A DNA stretch of 64,000 nt from Allium sativum (GCA_030737875.1 CM060922.1:322185956-322249955); one strand, 5' to 3'. Shown: positions 32,821-45,995, numbered from the stretch's first letter. Program-made: numbers and translations. The notes: generated by a model not told the origin, from the sequence alone.

Positions 32821-33077
32821 ACCAGTATAAAGTGAGATAGAAACTAATAGGCATTGCAAGATACATCTGCCAAAACATCAAAAAATGAAAAGGAACATCC
32901 AATACCTCAACATATAAGCAAAAGCTGACAAAATCCAAAATTTGTTCAAATAAAGATGATGCAAATCTCAAGGAAATCTCAAACAGCAAAACAAAAACAA
33001 TCAACCTTACACCTCACATCAAGGCTGGTCTGCTAAATAGCACCCATGATGAAACAAAGCTAAGCTTGGACTTATGC
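32820..33077 (-). other. Probable 3' untranslated region of eIF5A gene
   Basis: On the minus strand the sequence after the stop is T-rich with TTTTGTTTTG-like stretches, as in plant 3' UTRs. The end point is not visible; 32820 is a guess. Confidence 0.4.
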
Positions 33078-36000
33078 TCAAGCTCTAGGGCCAATGTCCT
33101 TGAGAGCACAGATCTGCTCTTCACCCATAGAAGACATGACGGTCACAACCAAATCCTTGCCTTCCTCAAACCCCTCTTTTAGCTGCAACCAAATATGTAC
33201 ATAGTTTATGATTAGTTCATGATCACCGTGATGTTCTTTCATATCTGAAACCAAACCAGGCAGACAAAAACAAAACACACTGAAACATTTTTCAGGTCCA
33301 AAAACACTGGAATGGAAGAAAAACATCACTAAAAATTAAATGATTATTATGATGTGTACTTTGGAACTAGCAGACACATACAGTACGATTTGAATTTTTT
33401 ATTTTTATTTTTTATTTTTATTTTATTTTGCATTCGTAGCTTGCGCATTGATCTCTATCTTAAGTGAGCAAAATCAATGTCGTTGAAATCAGCAATAATA
33501 TTGGCACAAAGCAAATGATCAGTAATAAACATGCTCAAGTAGTCAATTGTAGCATTCTGGGTTAGCGGTTATAGCCATATATGAATTCACTGCAATTTGA
33601 ACGGTTGTTGCTGGAAAATAAATAAATAGAAGAAGCGACATGATACATTAATTAAATAACATGATAAAGAAAGTAGTAGTTACTAGGCACTCTTATATTT
33701 GCAATAAAAATGGGGCAGCCAGCCAGCTTATCAGTAAGCTGTTGTTAAGGACATAATGCTTATTTCCAAACAAAATTCAAAGTTTGCAATCAAAATATGT
33801 AAATTTTTGTTTTATTATCTCTTGTAGGGCTGTCAATGAATACTCGAAAAATCTGATATCCGTATCCGAAAATATGAAAAATATCCATTATCCGGCATTA
33901 TTCGAAAAGCAGATACGGATATCCGATATCCGAAAAGTTTTTTGGATATAGATGTGGTTATAGTGGTGTCCGTATCTCAAAAATATCCGCCCGACCAATT
34001 GATATAATATATATAACTTAAAACAGAAAAATAAAGTAAATAATTATTTTGTAAATGTTGGATGTTATTATGATATAATTTTTTGTTCATTTTTACTCAA
34101 AAATGGTAGTTTTAGTGTTTAATTTTGGAATATATTTTTTGGATATGCTTGTGGATATTACTATAAAACAATGTTTCATCATCACATTTCTTTATTTTCT
34201 GATTTTTTTTTTATAAACATTAGTTTAAAAAATAATTTATGTTGATCCAAAGTTCCAAACTTTTTTATTTATACTCTTATGGCGGAGCGGATAAAATGCG
34301 ATATCCGTCTGTATCCGAAAATTAAGCAGATACGGATATCCGATATCCGAAAATTAAACGGATACGGATATCCGAAAATAATGTCGGATACGGATATGGC
34401 ACTATCCGTATCCAAAAGCCTCTGTTGACAGCCCTGATCTCTTGCATCAAAGCTATTTCTACTGCTTTGTAAAGTTATATAGTATAACATACAGCTTACA
34501 AAACCTGAATGCTGCATTTGTAGTATCAGATTATCCCTAATCATTTATACGGATAAAAGAAGTGCACATAAAATGTTCCCCATACCATCTTCACTCGGCC
34601 TTTGGATGAAAACATATATTGTCATTAAACAATTATAAACACATGAACTGGGTAAAGCTTAAATAATAAATGAAATCGGTGTAAATTGACCCCAGCCAAA
34701 AGAAATCAATGATTTTTCTGCTGTGGTGTGCAAGTCTATAAGCATGTGTTACCACAAGAGCAGCTCTTTTCACAGGGAATCATCTTAGAATTGCAGTTAG
34801 CAATGCTGATAAAACAAATAAACATGCAAAGCCTCTAACCTGGGAGAGAAGCGATTCATCAGTTGGAAGCCTCAAATCATCCTTTGTGCTTCCATTCTCA
34901 GTCAAAAGACTCACCTTAAAAATAAATAAATCAGTTAGCAAAATTATACCACTTAGTAATGAAACAGGGAGATCGCTACAGTAGTACAGTGTAAAAACGG
35001 TAAAACCAAACCTAGATGTCATAATCTAACAAATTAGTCAATCGGCTAGAAAGGGCGACAGGATTTGAGATTCTGATCCTTCGAAATTCTAGGGATCATT
35101 TCGTAATTTCCTAAGCAAGTATAACGTTGTTTCATGCACCAATCGTTAAAAAACCAAAGCATGTTTCCCAATAATTGCAAATGGTCTAAGAGTAAATGTT
35201 TAATCATCATAGGCTTACTAGAGGGAACTGAACTTACAAAACCGTCTTCAGAAATGTCAATAAGTTGATAGTCAGTACGGTTGACGTGAGGAACCTGCAA
35301 TATAAGTACTACATAAGATGACTGTTGCCAGATGCCTAAAATGATAAACATTTGAAACCAAACGGTAAATTACATCACAATTATGTGAGGATGGCACAAT
35401 ATCCTCTAGCTTCTTCGAATTGAAGATATCAATTGCAACAAAATGACACTTGGCATGGCCGTGCTTGCCGGTTTTCGATGTTGAAACCTCAACAACCTAA
35501 AAAATGATTGAGAACAGTAAATCACCATCATAAAAAAGGAAAGATGAAAAGGTATTAAGGAGAAATGAGGATAAAAGCATTACAGTTAATCATGGTTAAA
35601 TTATTTCAACTAATAAGAAGGCCTACTTTAGTCAGAGGTGAAAACTAAAAATATTGATATCTTTTTTGTCAAACTTAAAAGAATCAAGATTGCCAGCAGA
35701 GTATACCAGACTCAAAAAATTACCAGGCTATAGCCCAGGAAGCAGCGCAATGCATAGATCAACCTTTAGGTAGAAGCATATAAAATTTAAGCAAACAGAA
35801 AAGAAGACAACAAAAGGGAAAAAGTATCATCTTAGTTTTCCATGAAAGCGTGAATACTACAGCACCCAAAAAAATAGTTTAAAGCCAAGCTTCAAAAGAC
35901 TTGGGCAATGGTTAGTTTAAAATGAGTTCTGTGTTTTCAATATGCATGCCAAATGACACGGGAAAGAATGAGAAGTTGGAAAACCAGTCATTTAAACAAA

Positions 36001-39000
36001 GGCGAGAAGGGGATAAGATAGTTTTTGATACTCTCCACAAGACAGAAGAAAAAAGTCATTTTCAATTTAATGTGCAAAAAATATTTTCCAAATCGATCAT
36101 TTTCCACTCCCTTCTCCTTTTCTACACATTTTAACGCAAGGATGTCAATCTAGGATTCAAATCGGAAATCATAATCTTCATATTTTGAATCAGATCGGGA
36201 TTTAAATCGTGAAACGTAGATTTAAATCCAATGTTTGCCAAATTAAGTTAGTTCAAAATTTTAATATATAATAGTAAAAGTAGCATACAAATTTCACTAA
36301 CACATAACAAAGTTATAATAATGCACACTTTTAAAGCATGGACTCCTCAGAATTGACTTCAAATTAATTTTCCTTTGACTTTAAAGAGAATTTGATTGGA
36401 AAGGCGTAGGTGGCAATAACCGAGTATATACTGTAATTATTAAAACACGACTTCATGGTAGTTGCCTTTCGTTCTGAAGCAAAGCAAATTAACTGTTAAT
36501 AATGGCAGCCAGTCATCGAAAGGGAGAAAGCGAAAGTGGCAAACGAAGTCTAAAAAAGGCTTCTCCAACCTTGCAGTTAACTCCTTAGTCTCTTTTCTAT
36601 CACTTTTTTCTTTCTCTGTCAATTTCCATTCTCCTTTCCGAAGTATTAGATTTTACGAATACTCATTTTCAAAACTATTATTTTTGCTGCTTCAATTTGG
36701 ATGCGACTTTTGGTAGGGCTTCAATATGAAGTCAACTAAATAAATCATAAATAATCGTCGATTCGAACTTTTACATGATGTTTTCAGTTTCAAAGCATAA
36801 TCGCATGATTTTTATGTATCACAATTTTGTCTACATTTTGGAATGGTAAAGGTCCGAGTCGATTTGAAACGCGAGTTGAATCATACGATTTTACGATTTT
36901 TAACACCAATGCTTTAAGGTACACACTGAAGATGCAAAACACAAAACTCATGTTCAAACCAAACGCTACATCAATGTTTTAATTTGTTGGAATAGTTTGA
37001 GTTTTAAGAATATCTACTGTATACATACTGCTCTATATAAGTCATCAAATCAACATTCACTTTATGACTGTCTACATAATATTCATGGTAAATAGTGCTT
37101 AATGAGACTAGTCATTATGGTAACAACAATATAAACGGTAAATAGTGCTTAATAAGACTAGTCACTATGGTAACAACAATATAAACGGTAAAGTGTGTAA
37201 ACTACAAATGGAGGGAATATTGGAATTGGCTACTGAACATATTGAAATTAAAACAAGTCAAATGAAACTTGATTTGAACCACAGATAGGATAGAACCAAA
37301 CCGAAATTGGAAGCGTTGGATCCCAGGCTGGGCATCAGTAGCATATATAACAATTTTCCAAATCGGTCATTTTCCACTCCCTTCTCCTTCTCCATGCATT
37401 TTAAAGTATGCAATGAAAATGAAAAAAAAAAAAAAAAAAAAAACTCATGTTCAAACTAAACGCTGCATTAATGTTTTAATTTGTTGGAATGGTTTCCGAG
37501 TTATAAGGAATCTACTGTACACAAACTGCTCTACGTAAGTCGTCAAATTAACACACTTTATGACAATGTCTACATAATTTTCATGGCAAATACTGTTTAA
37601 TGAGACTAGTTGATATGGTAACAACAGTATGAATGATTAGGTGTGTCAACTACAACTGAAGTGAATACCGAAAATAACTGCTGAATATATAAAAACTGAA
37701 ACAAATTGGTTTGAACTGCAGATCCAATAGAACTGAACCCAAATTAAATTTGTTGTATCCCAGGTTGGGCATCGGCAGCACACGCATGTGTGTGTATGCA
37801 CGTGTGTATATAACAATAGTTGACCTGAAAAACTAAACCTACCCAAAAAATCTTGGCAATACAAGTACAAAGGACAGGTCTACTGAATTTATGTGGGTCA
37901 TTGAAAAGCAAAAAAGGCTCATGTTGACTCGTAATTGATACATCTGAGATACATCTGTTGAAGACGAGATGATGCCCCTACCAACTTAGAAAGTAAATAT
38001 ATTAACAAACACACTTCTTCATTTGAACCATTTATTCATTAAGCTTAACTGTTTTGGTTTAAAAAACGAGCAAAGGAGCTACCATGCAATATGGTATCAA
38101 TCGAAATGCTGATTGTTTTATATTGATTTATGGACAACTCCCCTATTTTATAGCAAGTAAATCGTTATTGTTGCCGTTTTGAAAGAAAAATCCTACTTAA
38201 ATAAGCCCAAAAAAACGAGGAAATGTAAAATTTGTGTATAGCCACACAAGGGAGAATAATGAGCTTTAAACTTACTATTAATGGACAAAGTTGGAGCTGC
38301 TTGTCCAACCTTTAACTAAATGCATCTACAAAATAACGATTGAGCTCTTAAATGTGGACGTAGATTGTTCTCAACAGCTTCGCTAATTACCATTTCAGGC
38401 GATTGATTGACCCATATAAATACTAAAACTTCGACATTTATGTATTATTTATAAAAATTAGCATCTGCTTGTAGTGTATATATAGATCTGAGTGCTGTAC
38501 GATTTGGATCAAATAAAATTAGAAAAAGATAGTAAGTATCAAATTAGACCTAAACTTAAGTCAGATTATTCACTCTAATTAACTTAGATCACAGACGAGA
38601 AATTCTTCCTCTTACTTTATTCGTATCTAACCCGTTTAATTTAACTTATAACATTTGTCTGCTTTTTTTTTTTTTTTTTTTGTTGGATTTGAATTCCATG
38701 AAGTTAAAATTACGTAGAAAATAAGTTATTTAATTACAAAAAAGGCATGATTTGAATTAAAAGATGGGATTTACAGAAAATGGTTCTTCTATCGATAGTC
38801 CTGTTGTCAAATTACACGAGGTGGAATAGAAATTTTGTTTGCAATGGATGGGAGGAGGAAAGACGTTAACTAAGTTAATGAAATAACCAGATCATAACAG
38901 TCTATACAATAAATTCGAGATGAAGCAATGAATTCTAAACGAAATAACACTTGATTAGCAAAACCTATTGTCCTAATCAACAAATACAAAATACAGAATA

Positions 39001-39234
39001 AATCCACGCTTGAAAAAGATCTAGATCTACTGAACTACACAGAATGATACAAATGAACGCAGATACCTCGAAATAAATCGAATAATCAAATAATAAAAGA
39101 TAAAATTAAACCTTGCAAGGACGACCCTTGATAACAATGTAACCATTTTTGCGAATGGTTCCAGCTTGCTGAGGGTAAGTTTTTGATGCACCTGCATCTG
39201 CTTGAGAATCGAAATGATGTTCTTCATCCGACAT
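33078..39234 (-). CDS. eIF5A: Eukaryotic translation factor 5A (eIF5A), five exons
   Basis: Exons on the minus strand: 39234-39112, 35496-35374, 35294-35238, 34914-34840 and 33182-33078 (with stop). All introns have GT...AG ends and all fall between codons; the parts give 41+41+19+25+34 = 160 residues, the usual plant length. The product starts M-S-D-E-E-H-H-F and carries the hypusine site in [10 protein letters not shown] (Lys52), spliced in exon 2. An N-terminal SH3-like barrel (about 16-84) is followed by an OB-fold domain (about 85-155) with S-S-M-G-E-E-Q near the end. eIF5A, after deoxyhypusine synthase and hydroxylase act on the lysine, binds the ribosomal E site and helps elongation at stalling motifs and termination. 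No stop or frame change interrupts it, so it is probably functional. The introns, not the exons, have taken the transposon load. Confidence 0.96.
33825..34436. mobile_element. hAT-type MITE in eIF5A intron 4
   Basis: The ends are TAGGGCTGTCAATG and TTGACAGCCCTG (one terminal mismatch) and the element has an exact 8-bp target duplication ATCTCTTG (33817-33824, 34437-34444). The termini match those of the element at 1331-2091. The subterminal repeats differ: here GATATCCG and CGGATAT words are repeated at both ends. 612 bp, noncoding, between exon 5 and exon 4. Confidence 0.92.
36075..37350. repeat. Intron 1 duplication, unit 1
   Basis: The unit starts with TTTTCCAAATCG.TCATTTTCC (36087) and ends with TCCCAGGCTGGGCATC. 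It matches unit 2 apart from the inserted 775-bp MITE and a local doubling of AAATAGTGCTTAAT (near 37090 and 37141). Confidence 0.75.
36137..36911. mobile_element. Probable hAT-like MITE in eIF5A intron 1
   Basis: The ends CAAGGATGTCAA and (reverse complement) CATTGGTGTTAA are imperfect inverted repeats. Subterminal regions repeat words such as GATTTAAATCG and CGATTT. The flanks TTTTAACG and CTTTAAGG resemble a decayed 8-bp duplication. Unit 2 of the intron duplication (37354 onward) has the uninterrupted sequence at this place, which supports insertion. Confidence 0.6.
37351..37790. repeat. Intron 1 duplication, unit 2
   Basis: Second copy of the unit described at 36075, with a poly-A run at about 37421-37442 and a (TG)n-like stretch at its end (37784-37808). 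Tandem duplication accounts for about 0.45 kb of the large first intron. Confidence 0.75.
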
Positions 39235-39280
39235 TTTTTTGCCTCACCTTCCGTTACTGTTGGCTGGCTGATTTAGGACA

Positions 39281-39391
39281 GAAGCGAAACCCTAGCAAAT
39301 TATAAATCAGAGTTCGGCTCGTGTCTCGTGTATTTGGGCTTTTTAAACCATCCAGTTTAAACAAAAATTACGAGTATTGTTTTAAAGCCCA
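39281..39391 (-). promoter_or_regulatory. eIF5A promoter elements: telo-box and TGGGCT sites
   Basis: AAACCCTAG (39287-39295) is a plant telo-box, found near the start of many genes for the translation machinery. TGGGCT at 39335-39340 and its reverse complement AGCCCA at 39386-39391 resemble site II elements bound by TCP factors, which often accompany telo-boxes. They lie 50-160 bp upstream of the ATG at 39234. The transcription start is not visible. Confidence 0.55.
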
Positions 39392-39468
39392 TTTGGTTCT
39401 TAAATGCAAGGATTACAATATCACTTAGTTAATGAAATTAAACATCTGATAAAAAATTATATATAAAA

Positions 39469-40233
39469 GAGTATTGTTAATGTCACTTCAAAAACGAACA
39501 AGGAAGGGCTCATATTTTATTTTCACTTCATTAAAAAATAAATTGTTAAGGGGCCAAACACAACGGAAAAATAAATTAAAAAAAACCATATTTTACCCTC
39601 CATTCAAATACACAAAACACGGTGAAATTCGATAAATACATACAGAAACTCGGTATAAAATTCGAAAATAACATGTCGAAAATAGATTAACTGAAGAAAA
39701 ATTAAAATTCTACATATTCGGCGACAGTACATCGGAAAACACGATTTTATTCGGTGGTCTATTGCTGAATTTGTGTTATTGTCACGACCTGATGCGTTCA
39801 CCAAATTCGGCAAGTACATGCTGTTTTAATTGTTTAACTTCGGCTCACTGTCAACTTATATAACGTTTATGGCCGAAAACGAGCTTCCGTTTTTTCTAGC
39901 AAAATGCTACATTTTCGGTGATTTTTCAACAAATTCAACATGTTATTTGCTTTTTTGGAGTAAAATCACGTTGTCTTCTTTTTCAAAGTTAGAAATATCG
40001 TTAGAAATTGGTTTCTCCATGAAAACGGTGATTAATTATTTACTTACCGAAGAAGATGATTAGGGTTTAACGAACAGTAAAATGTAATTAGGATGAAATA
40101 ATAAAAGAGCATTTTGGTCTATATTTTACGAATTGTTAAGGGGGGCTGTGTTAAATGATCCTCCCCTTAGTAAATTTAAAATAAAACAAAAAAGACCCCC
40201 TTAACCATTTTTGGAGCGGTATTAACAATACTC
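39469..40233. mobile_element. Mutator-like MITE upstream of eIF5A
   Basis: Inverted ends GAGTATTGTTAAT (left) and ATTAACAATACTC (right), with similarity continuing for about 27 bp. The flanks TATATAAAA (39460-39468) and AATATAAAA (40234-40242) form a 9-bp duplication with one mismatch, as expected for Mutator-like elements. 765 bp, rich in TTCG and GAAAAT words, no transposase. It lies 235 bp upstream of the eIF5A start codon. Confidence 0.75.
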
Positions 40234-40974
40234 AATATAAAAGCTACTTTAAAAATCCTTCATAAACCTAAAGAAGAAGCCGGAAGAAAACTGAAATGCT
40301 TTTGCATAATCTAATGCTTGTTAATAAACCTCATAGGCCAGTTGTAACACCCCACCTCCGTTAAGGTCACTCGCAAAGGAAATGCCTTAACTTTGATGGA
40401 GCGTTTTAGTAGACAGAATATTACAAGACAGATAAGTGGTACTTGAAAAATTATAACTTTATTACAGCAGAAGCATAAATAAGTTTGGTTACATCTTTTT
40501 AAATCACAATACCAAAACTCAAGTACACAATTATCAGTCTTATACAAAATCCTTCAGAGTGTAAAGTTTCAAAGCTATAATCCCCAATATAAACTGCCAT
40601 GAAAAGCTAGAGTCAAAGCCAAGCAATACTCCAAGCACTTCAAGCAAAGAGAATCAGAATCAAGCTCCTATGTTTCCACCCTGAGCATCTGGGGGCGGGG
40701 GTGGAACGGAAAGAAAAGGGGCAAAAACAAACGAGGTCAGCCATAAAGTCTGGCGAGTCCAGCGACTTCCAGCATATAAACAGATAATATTATCATGACA
40801 TGTAAATAAAGCTAGATGAGAGATTACATCAACAGGAATAACAGATATACTTTAAGTTAATAGAAGAAACAGAATGATGTAAACCAGGTTATGTTCCTTA
40901 CTTACATCTTTCTTCTCTGCACTAATACTAGTATAACAAGGTTAGATGTTACCCTAATGTCTAAACTGAAACAG

Positions 40975-41220
40975 AATCGAAACAGAATAATCTATACAGA
41001 AACAGAATGCTAGTAATGGGCCTTCACCACCCTAACAGACAGAAGGTACAGAAGTAGAATACTAATAATGGGTCTTTACCACCCTAACAGACAGAAGGTA
41101 CGGAAACAGAATACTAATAATGGGCCTTTACCACCCCAACAGACAGAAGGTACGGAAACAGAATCGGAAACGGAATCCGAGACGGAAACAGAATAATCCC
41201 TACGGAAACAGAATGTTAGA
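40975..41220 (-). repeat. Tandem repeats in family B LTR
   Basis: Three to four units of about 60 bp containing AATGGGCCTTTACCACCC and ACAGACAGAAGGTACGG. The right LTR has the same array (53938-54190) with one extra partial unit. Confidence 0.75.
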
Positions 41221-41993
41221 ATTAGGTGTACACTAGTAATGAGCCTTTACCACCCCTACATACGGTACCACGCAGAAACAGACAGGTGTTACCACCCAAC
41301 AGAAACAGACGGTACCAACAGAAACAGACAGAACTAAGTGTACCCTATGTCCTACCCCAAACGATTGGTTCCCTAATACATAAATACCTTGTGTCGGCCC
41401 CACGGTAGGGTGTATCACTCCCTAAAGTGGCAACCTATTGGCACAGACCTATTTACAGATGTCATGGTGTCTTACATCCTCAGAGCAGACCGGATCCATG
41501 CACGCACATGACCCGGTTCGAACGCACCATCAACACCCCTCGCCATTATCAGAATGAACCGCTTATAATTAGTTCAGTAAGCGTGTCCGGACCCCTACAT
41601 AGCGTGGGGTCAAAGTTTTTGATACCAGAAAGGGTTACTGACTAATATGGGTCCCAAACAACAGATGACACAAGTATTTCCCCTCCTAACCTTATGTCCC
41701 CAGACTAATAGATTTCAGATTAACGTGTTTACAAGTTTCAGACATACAGAGTTCAGATTTACTAGTTCACAGATCAGACAATCAAGTTAACAAGTTTTCA
41801 GACTAACGGATCAGATGTACAGTTTTAACAGACTTACAGATTGTCTAAGTTTGTATTGGGCCTACAGATTCAAGAAACAGGTTTGTTAAATTCATCAGTC
41901 CAGTTGGTTTAACCCTATCCACCCAACACGTTTTAGACGTCATATTTATCTCAGATTTGCAATAATTAAATATTAATGCACAGACCTCTCACA

Positions 41994-42066
41994 TTAGGTC
42001 GGCAGCTTATGGCCGTTGGATATGTCAGGCGGTTCCGAGCAGACTTCTGCCACAAGCCAGACCTAA
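41994..42066 (-). other. Covarying stem-loop, family B copy 1 (left LTR)
   Basis: Outer stem TTAGGTC / GACCTAA, inner stem GCTTATGGC / GCCACAAGC with one mismatch. The outer stem differs from family A in both arms. Confidence 0.75.
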
Positions 42067-42109
42067 CCTCGTGTCCAAGATATTTTAGTTATGCCTACGA
42101 CCTCTCACA

Positions 42110-42182
42110 TTAGACTGACAGTTTGCGGTCGCTGGTTAAGCCGGTTGGTTCTAGGCAGGCTTTTACCGCAAACGGAGTCTAA
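42110..42182 (-). other. Covarying stem-loop, family B copy 2 (left LTR)
   Basis: Outer stem TTAGAC / GTCTAA, inner stem GTTTGCGGT / ACCGCAAAC, apical part with GCCGGTTGGTTCTAGGCAGG. Confidence 0.8.
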
Positions 42183-45100
42183 CCTCGTGTCATAGCCACT
42201 TTATTCCATTACAGAAAATATCAGACTAATTATGTCCATTTAGCAGATTTAACTTCTTTACAAGTTACGGCAGATTATCCAAAGTTCTATTAACATGTTT
42301 TGCTCAATTTTAGATCGAGCCTCCAAATTACAATTATTCAGCTTTCAACAAATTAAGCAATTCAACAGATTTAGCAGATAACAGATCTAGCAGATTAGGA
42401 AATTTAGCAGATTAGCAGAACATGCAATTCAACAAATTAGCAAATTTAACATTTCTTAAAAATTTTATTTACATATCTTGCCTAATCATAAATTAAGCCT
42501 AAACTTACATGCTCAAATCATGGTCATAATTCATAATACAATATATGCCCCCAAATTTTCATTAAACTTTGCACAATACAGAACACTCTCTAAAAGCCCC
42601 AAATCATGATATGAATTATGCCAAATCATAGCCTTTAATGCCAATATCCAAAAATCCATATTTAGGCGCATTCACATTAATAGTTATCCCATTTTAATAT
42701 AGGTCCTTACGCCTAAGTTTCATATTCTTTTTTCAAGTCATGAATCGTTATATAAAATATACCCAAAAATCAAGATCTTTAAATTATATCCTCTCAAAAT
42801 CAGATCTTAATTTTTATATGCATTATGTCCCCAAGTTTCAAGTCACATGTTAGCATTCAATGATTCCTCTTCTTCCAAGTCACAGAGTATGCACAGATCT
42901 AGATCTAATTTACAACATATGTCCTTTTCTCAAATCAGTCACAAATCAGTCATGTCCAATTATGCATTATTCATTATTTACTCCAAAATTTAGCGTTCGT
43001 GCGTTAATCTCTTATGAGATTTGGCGCAGGCTCATAGTAGCCTGGCTATAGAACAGAAAAAGAAAGAAAGAGAATAGTCACAGAAAAACAGATCTGGTAG
43101 ATAAGAATATGCATATCCTCAGATTCAAATTTATAGCCATGTCAAGATCATAATTAAAGTTCATATCTGAAAATAACTGTACTCACAAAAAGGGAATGAT
43201 TCTTGTATTCTGGAATCTGTATTCTGACACTGAATAACTCTTCTTTGGCGTAGACTATTGATTAGATTAGAAAATAGTTTTTCTCTTTTAATTCTATTCA
43301 GATTGGAAGAGGATGCACTAGTTTTAGCTTAGATTTCAACAGAGTAACGACGCCATTATTTATTTTAATTAGAATAGAGGCAGAGTATAGGCAGAATGAA
43401 ATTGTGTGGAGTGAAAGTGAGGTTTGGGGTGTGTTTTTATAGGAGAATAGGGTGATTAGGGCCTTCAGATCAGTCCAGAAGTCATCAGAACCACCCAGCT
43501 CGAAGACAGGTCATCTAGCCACTCAGAAGAAGACACGTCATCACAGAACACTCTACAATTCTGTGCTGGATCGGTATGGGCGCACTTGGCAAGTGTGCCT
43601 GTAACACCCCACGTCCGTTAGTGTCACTCACAAAGAGAATGCACTAAGTTCTGTGGAGCATTTAAGGTAAAAGATGCAGATAAATTACAAGACAGACAGA
43701 AATTAAACAGCGGAAAATAAAACTTTGCTTTATTGATAAAATAGTTTATACAATAATTTCTTTACAATATCAGAGAATCATCTGTCTTACAAAATAAGAA
43801 GCATAAAACAAACTTTATATTCCCCAATTTTAGCAAGAGCCAGCCATAGCATCTGAGAAGAGAATCCAAGCAAAACTTCGACAAATCTTCAAGCTGGGGA
43901 AGAGTGACAGTCCAACTTAACCTGAGTTATACTATTCCCTCCTTTACTACCTGGGGGGGAAACAGAAGAAAAGAAGACGAAAGGAAAACAGAGTCAGACA
44001 TAAAGCCTGAGTAAGTTCAGTAACTTCTAGCATATGAACATGGAACAACAAAACGACATGAATTAACTGAATACAAGATTACGCCATGACGATAGGGTCA
44101 ACAAGATTAGACAAGGTAATCACAAGATATGCTAAGATAAGATAAACTGGATACGCTTTAATACTTTCGCCGCTTCGCTCTAATACTTCGCCGCTTCGCT
44201 ATTTCCTTGTTATACTGATTTCTATATCTCTGCACCACCTATCTAGTGTCCGAACTAGTAATGATAACGTGATCCCAATCCCTGTATTTTCCATTGCCTT
44301 CCGTCATACATTCATTATTTATTACCTAGATCAAATCAAGGGTTTTCTATCAAGTGCTTTCTAGATTTAACTAGAGTCTACGCTATCTGCTGAACGCTTC
44401 TCGGATTCAGGATTTATGCCACCTAGTCCAACTAGGGATTATGCTACCTGTCGAACGATGCCCCCAAGTCTAGGACACACTACCTAGAGTGGTATATGTT
44501 CCTGTACTTCCCCACGTCTGTATCGCGAATCGTTATCGCTTGTCTAGATGCACATGTCCTGTAATGTGCGACCCGAGTCCTGTGTCAGGGCAAATCAAGG
44601 AATACAGAACTCGGTCGGGAGCTTTCAGTTATCTGCCGATGCAGATGCTAAGGTCTGTTTTTATTCCTGTGGCTATGGTCCCACTTGACCCCTCCCTCAG
44701 CTAATGAAAGGCACCCTTTGTAAAATGAGAACTATACGCCGGCCCCCGGTGCCCCACTATCCTATGGCCATCCTCACCCATAACTAGATAGCAATTATGG
44801 TCTTTTGGAGTTCTCCACCTTTCCGCTTCACGTATCTCGACTGACTCAAGATGGATGGTAGACGACGAGTTGCTATCACAGGGCTACCGTTTTCTCGCCG
44901 AATCACGCCGGTCCATCCTAGTCTTTAGGTTGCCATATATATTGCAACCAAGGCATACCCCTGGTTCTTCTACGCAGACCTTAACCTCTGTGAGCCCAGG
45001 AGAATCATCTGCAGCCTCACAGAGGGATACCAAGAGTACCCTCACGTCCCCTCGAAGCCTCGGGCTTCGTAACCCAATTCGTTGGAGCCTTTTTTTTTTT

Positions 45101-45234
45101 ACTCAGACGGACATTCGCTCCTTCCCGTGTTATACTAAGAATTACTACTTAGTTTTACCAACTAAGATTTACCACTTAGTTTCCAGAATCGTTGTTTTCT
45201 AAGGTTTACTACTTAGTTCCCTTTCCCGTCAATT

Positions 45235-45880
45235 TGGATTGGTTAAGTGTCATTAGTCAATTCAAGCCAACTTAACCCTCTTCATTCATCCTGTTATATT
45301 GGTTAAGTGTTATCAGTAATTCATGTTGACTTAACCCCACCACAAACCAAGTTATATTGGTTAAGTATTTCTTATTGCTTAACCCAACCCCTTTCACCCT
45401 GTATTGGTTAAGTGTTCCTTTTTAACTTAACCTTGCCCGTCTGTCTTAACTAACATGTTATTAATGGTTAAGTATTATCCCTTCATGTTTAGACTTAACC
45501 CTATACCTTGATCAAAATCTGATGGTTAAGTGTTCGAGTTTACTTAACCCTACGGTCTAGCTCAGCTAACATATCAAATTGGCTAAGTGTATTAACTTTA
45601 CTTAACCCCACTTTCTAGACTAGTTAACATGTTAATTTGGCTAAGTGTTTTCTTAGTTACTTAACCTCTACAAATCTTGTCTTGTTACCATGAGTTTGGT
45701 TAAGTGTCCCCGTGGACTTAGCCCTCCGTTCTAGCTTAACTGTGCTTAGGTTGGTTAAGTGTTCCTATGGACTTAACCCTCCCATTCTAGCTTAACTGTA
45801 TGAACCTAACCCCACCTACTAGTCTTGTTATCATGTTGAGTTGGTTAAGTGTCTTAGTTAACTTAACCCTAGCATTCTTG
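45235..45880 (-). repeat. GGTTAAGT / ACTTAACC array in LTR C1
   Basis: About ten alternations of TTGGTTAAGTGT with CTTAACCCT, with other spacers than in family A. The array is missing from C2 because of the deletion. Confidence 0.8.
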
Positions 45881-45922
45881 TTCTAGCTTTAACTAAATAA
45901 ATTAAAGCCACGACCACTCACA

Positions 45923-45995
45923 TTAGACAGATATTGTTGCGATTGCTGGATGTACCAGTTGGTTCCGGGCAGGTTTACATCGCAACTCAGTCTAA
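45923..45995 (-). other. Covarying stem-loop, family C (LTR C1)
   Basis: Outer stem TTAGAC / GTCTAA, inner stem GTTGCGAT / ATCGCAAC, apical part with CAGTTGGTTCCGGGCAGG. Confidence 0.8.

Larger units (their letters stand above)
40343..43599 (-). repeat. Family B left LTR, first part
   Basis: Starts TGTAACACCCC. Contains tandem repeats (40975-41220), two covarying stem-loops, AGCAGATT repeats near 42365-42440 and a TATA box (minus-strand TATAAAAAC, 43441-43433). Confidence 0.9.

Noticed and set aside
34269..34544. Ile/Arg-rich frame in eIF5A intron 4
   Set aside because: Produced by the repeated GATATCCG words of the hAT MITE.
36440..36716. Overlapping open frames of 60 and 84 codons in eIF5A intron 1
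   Set aside because: They lie in the MITE, on opposite strands, with no family signature.
39830..40063. 77-codon open frame upstream of eIF5A
   Set aside because: Falls wholly inside the MULE-like MITE and matches no known protein; a captured gene piece is possible but unsupported.
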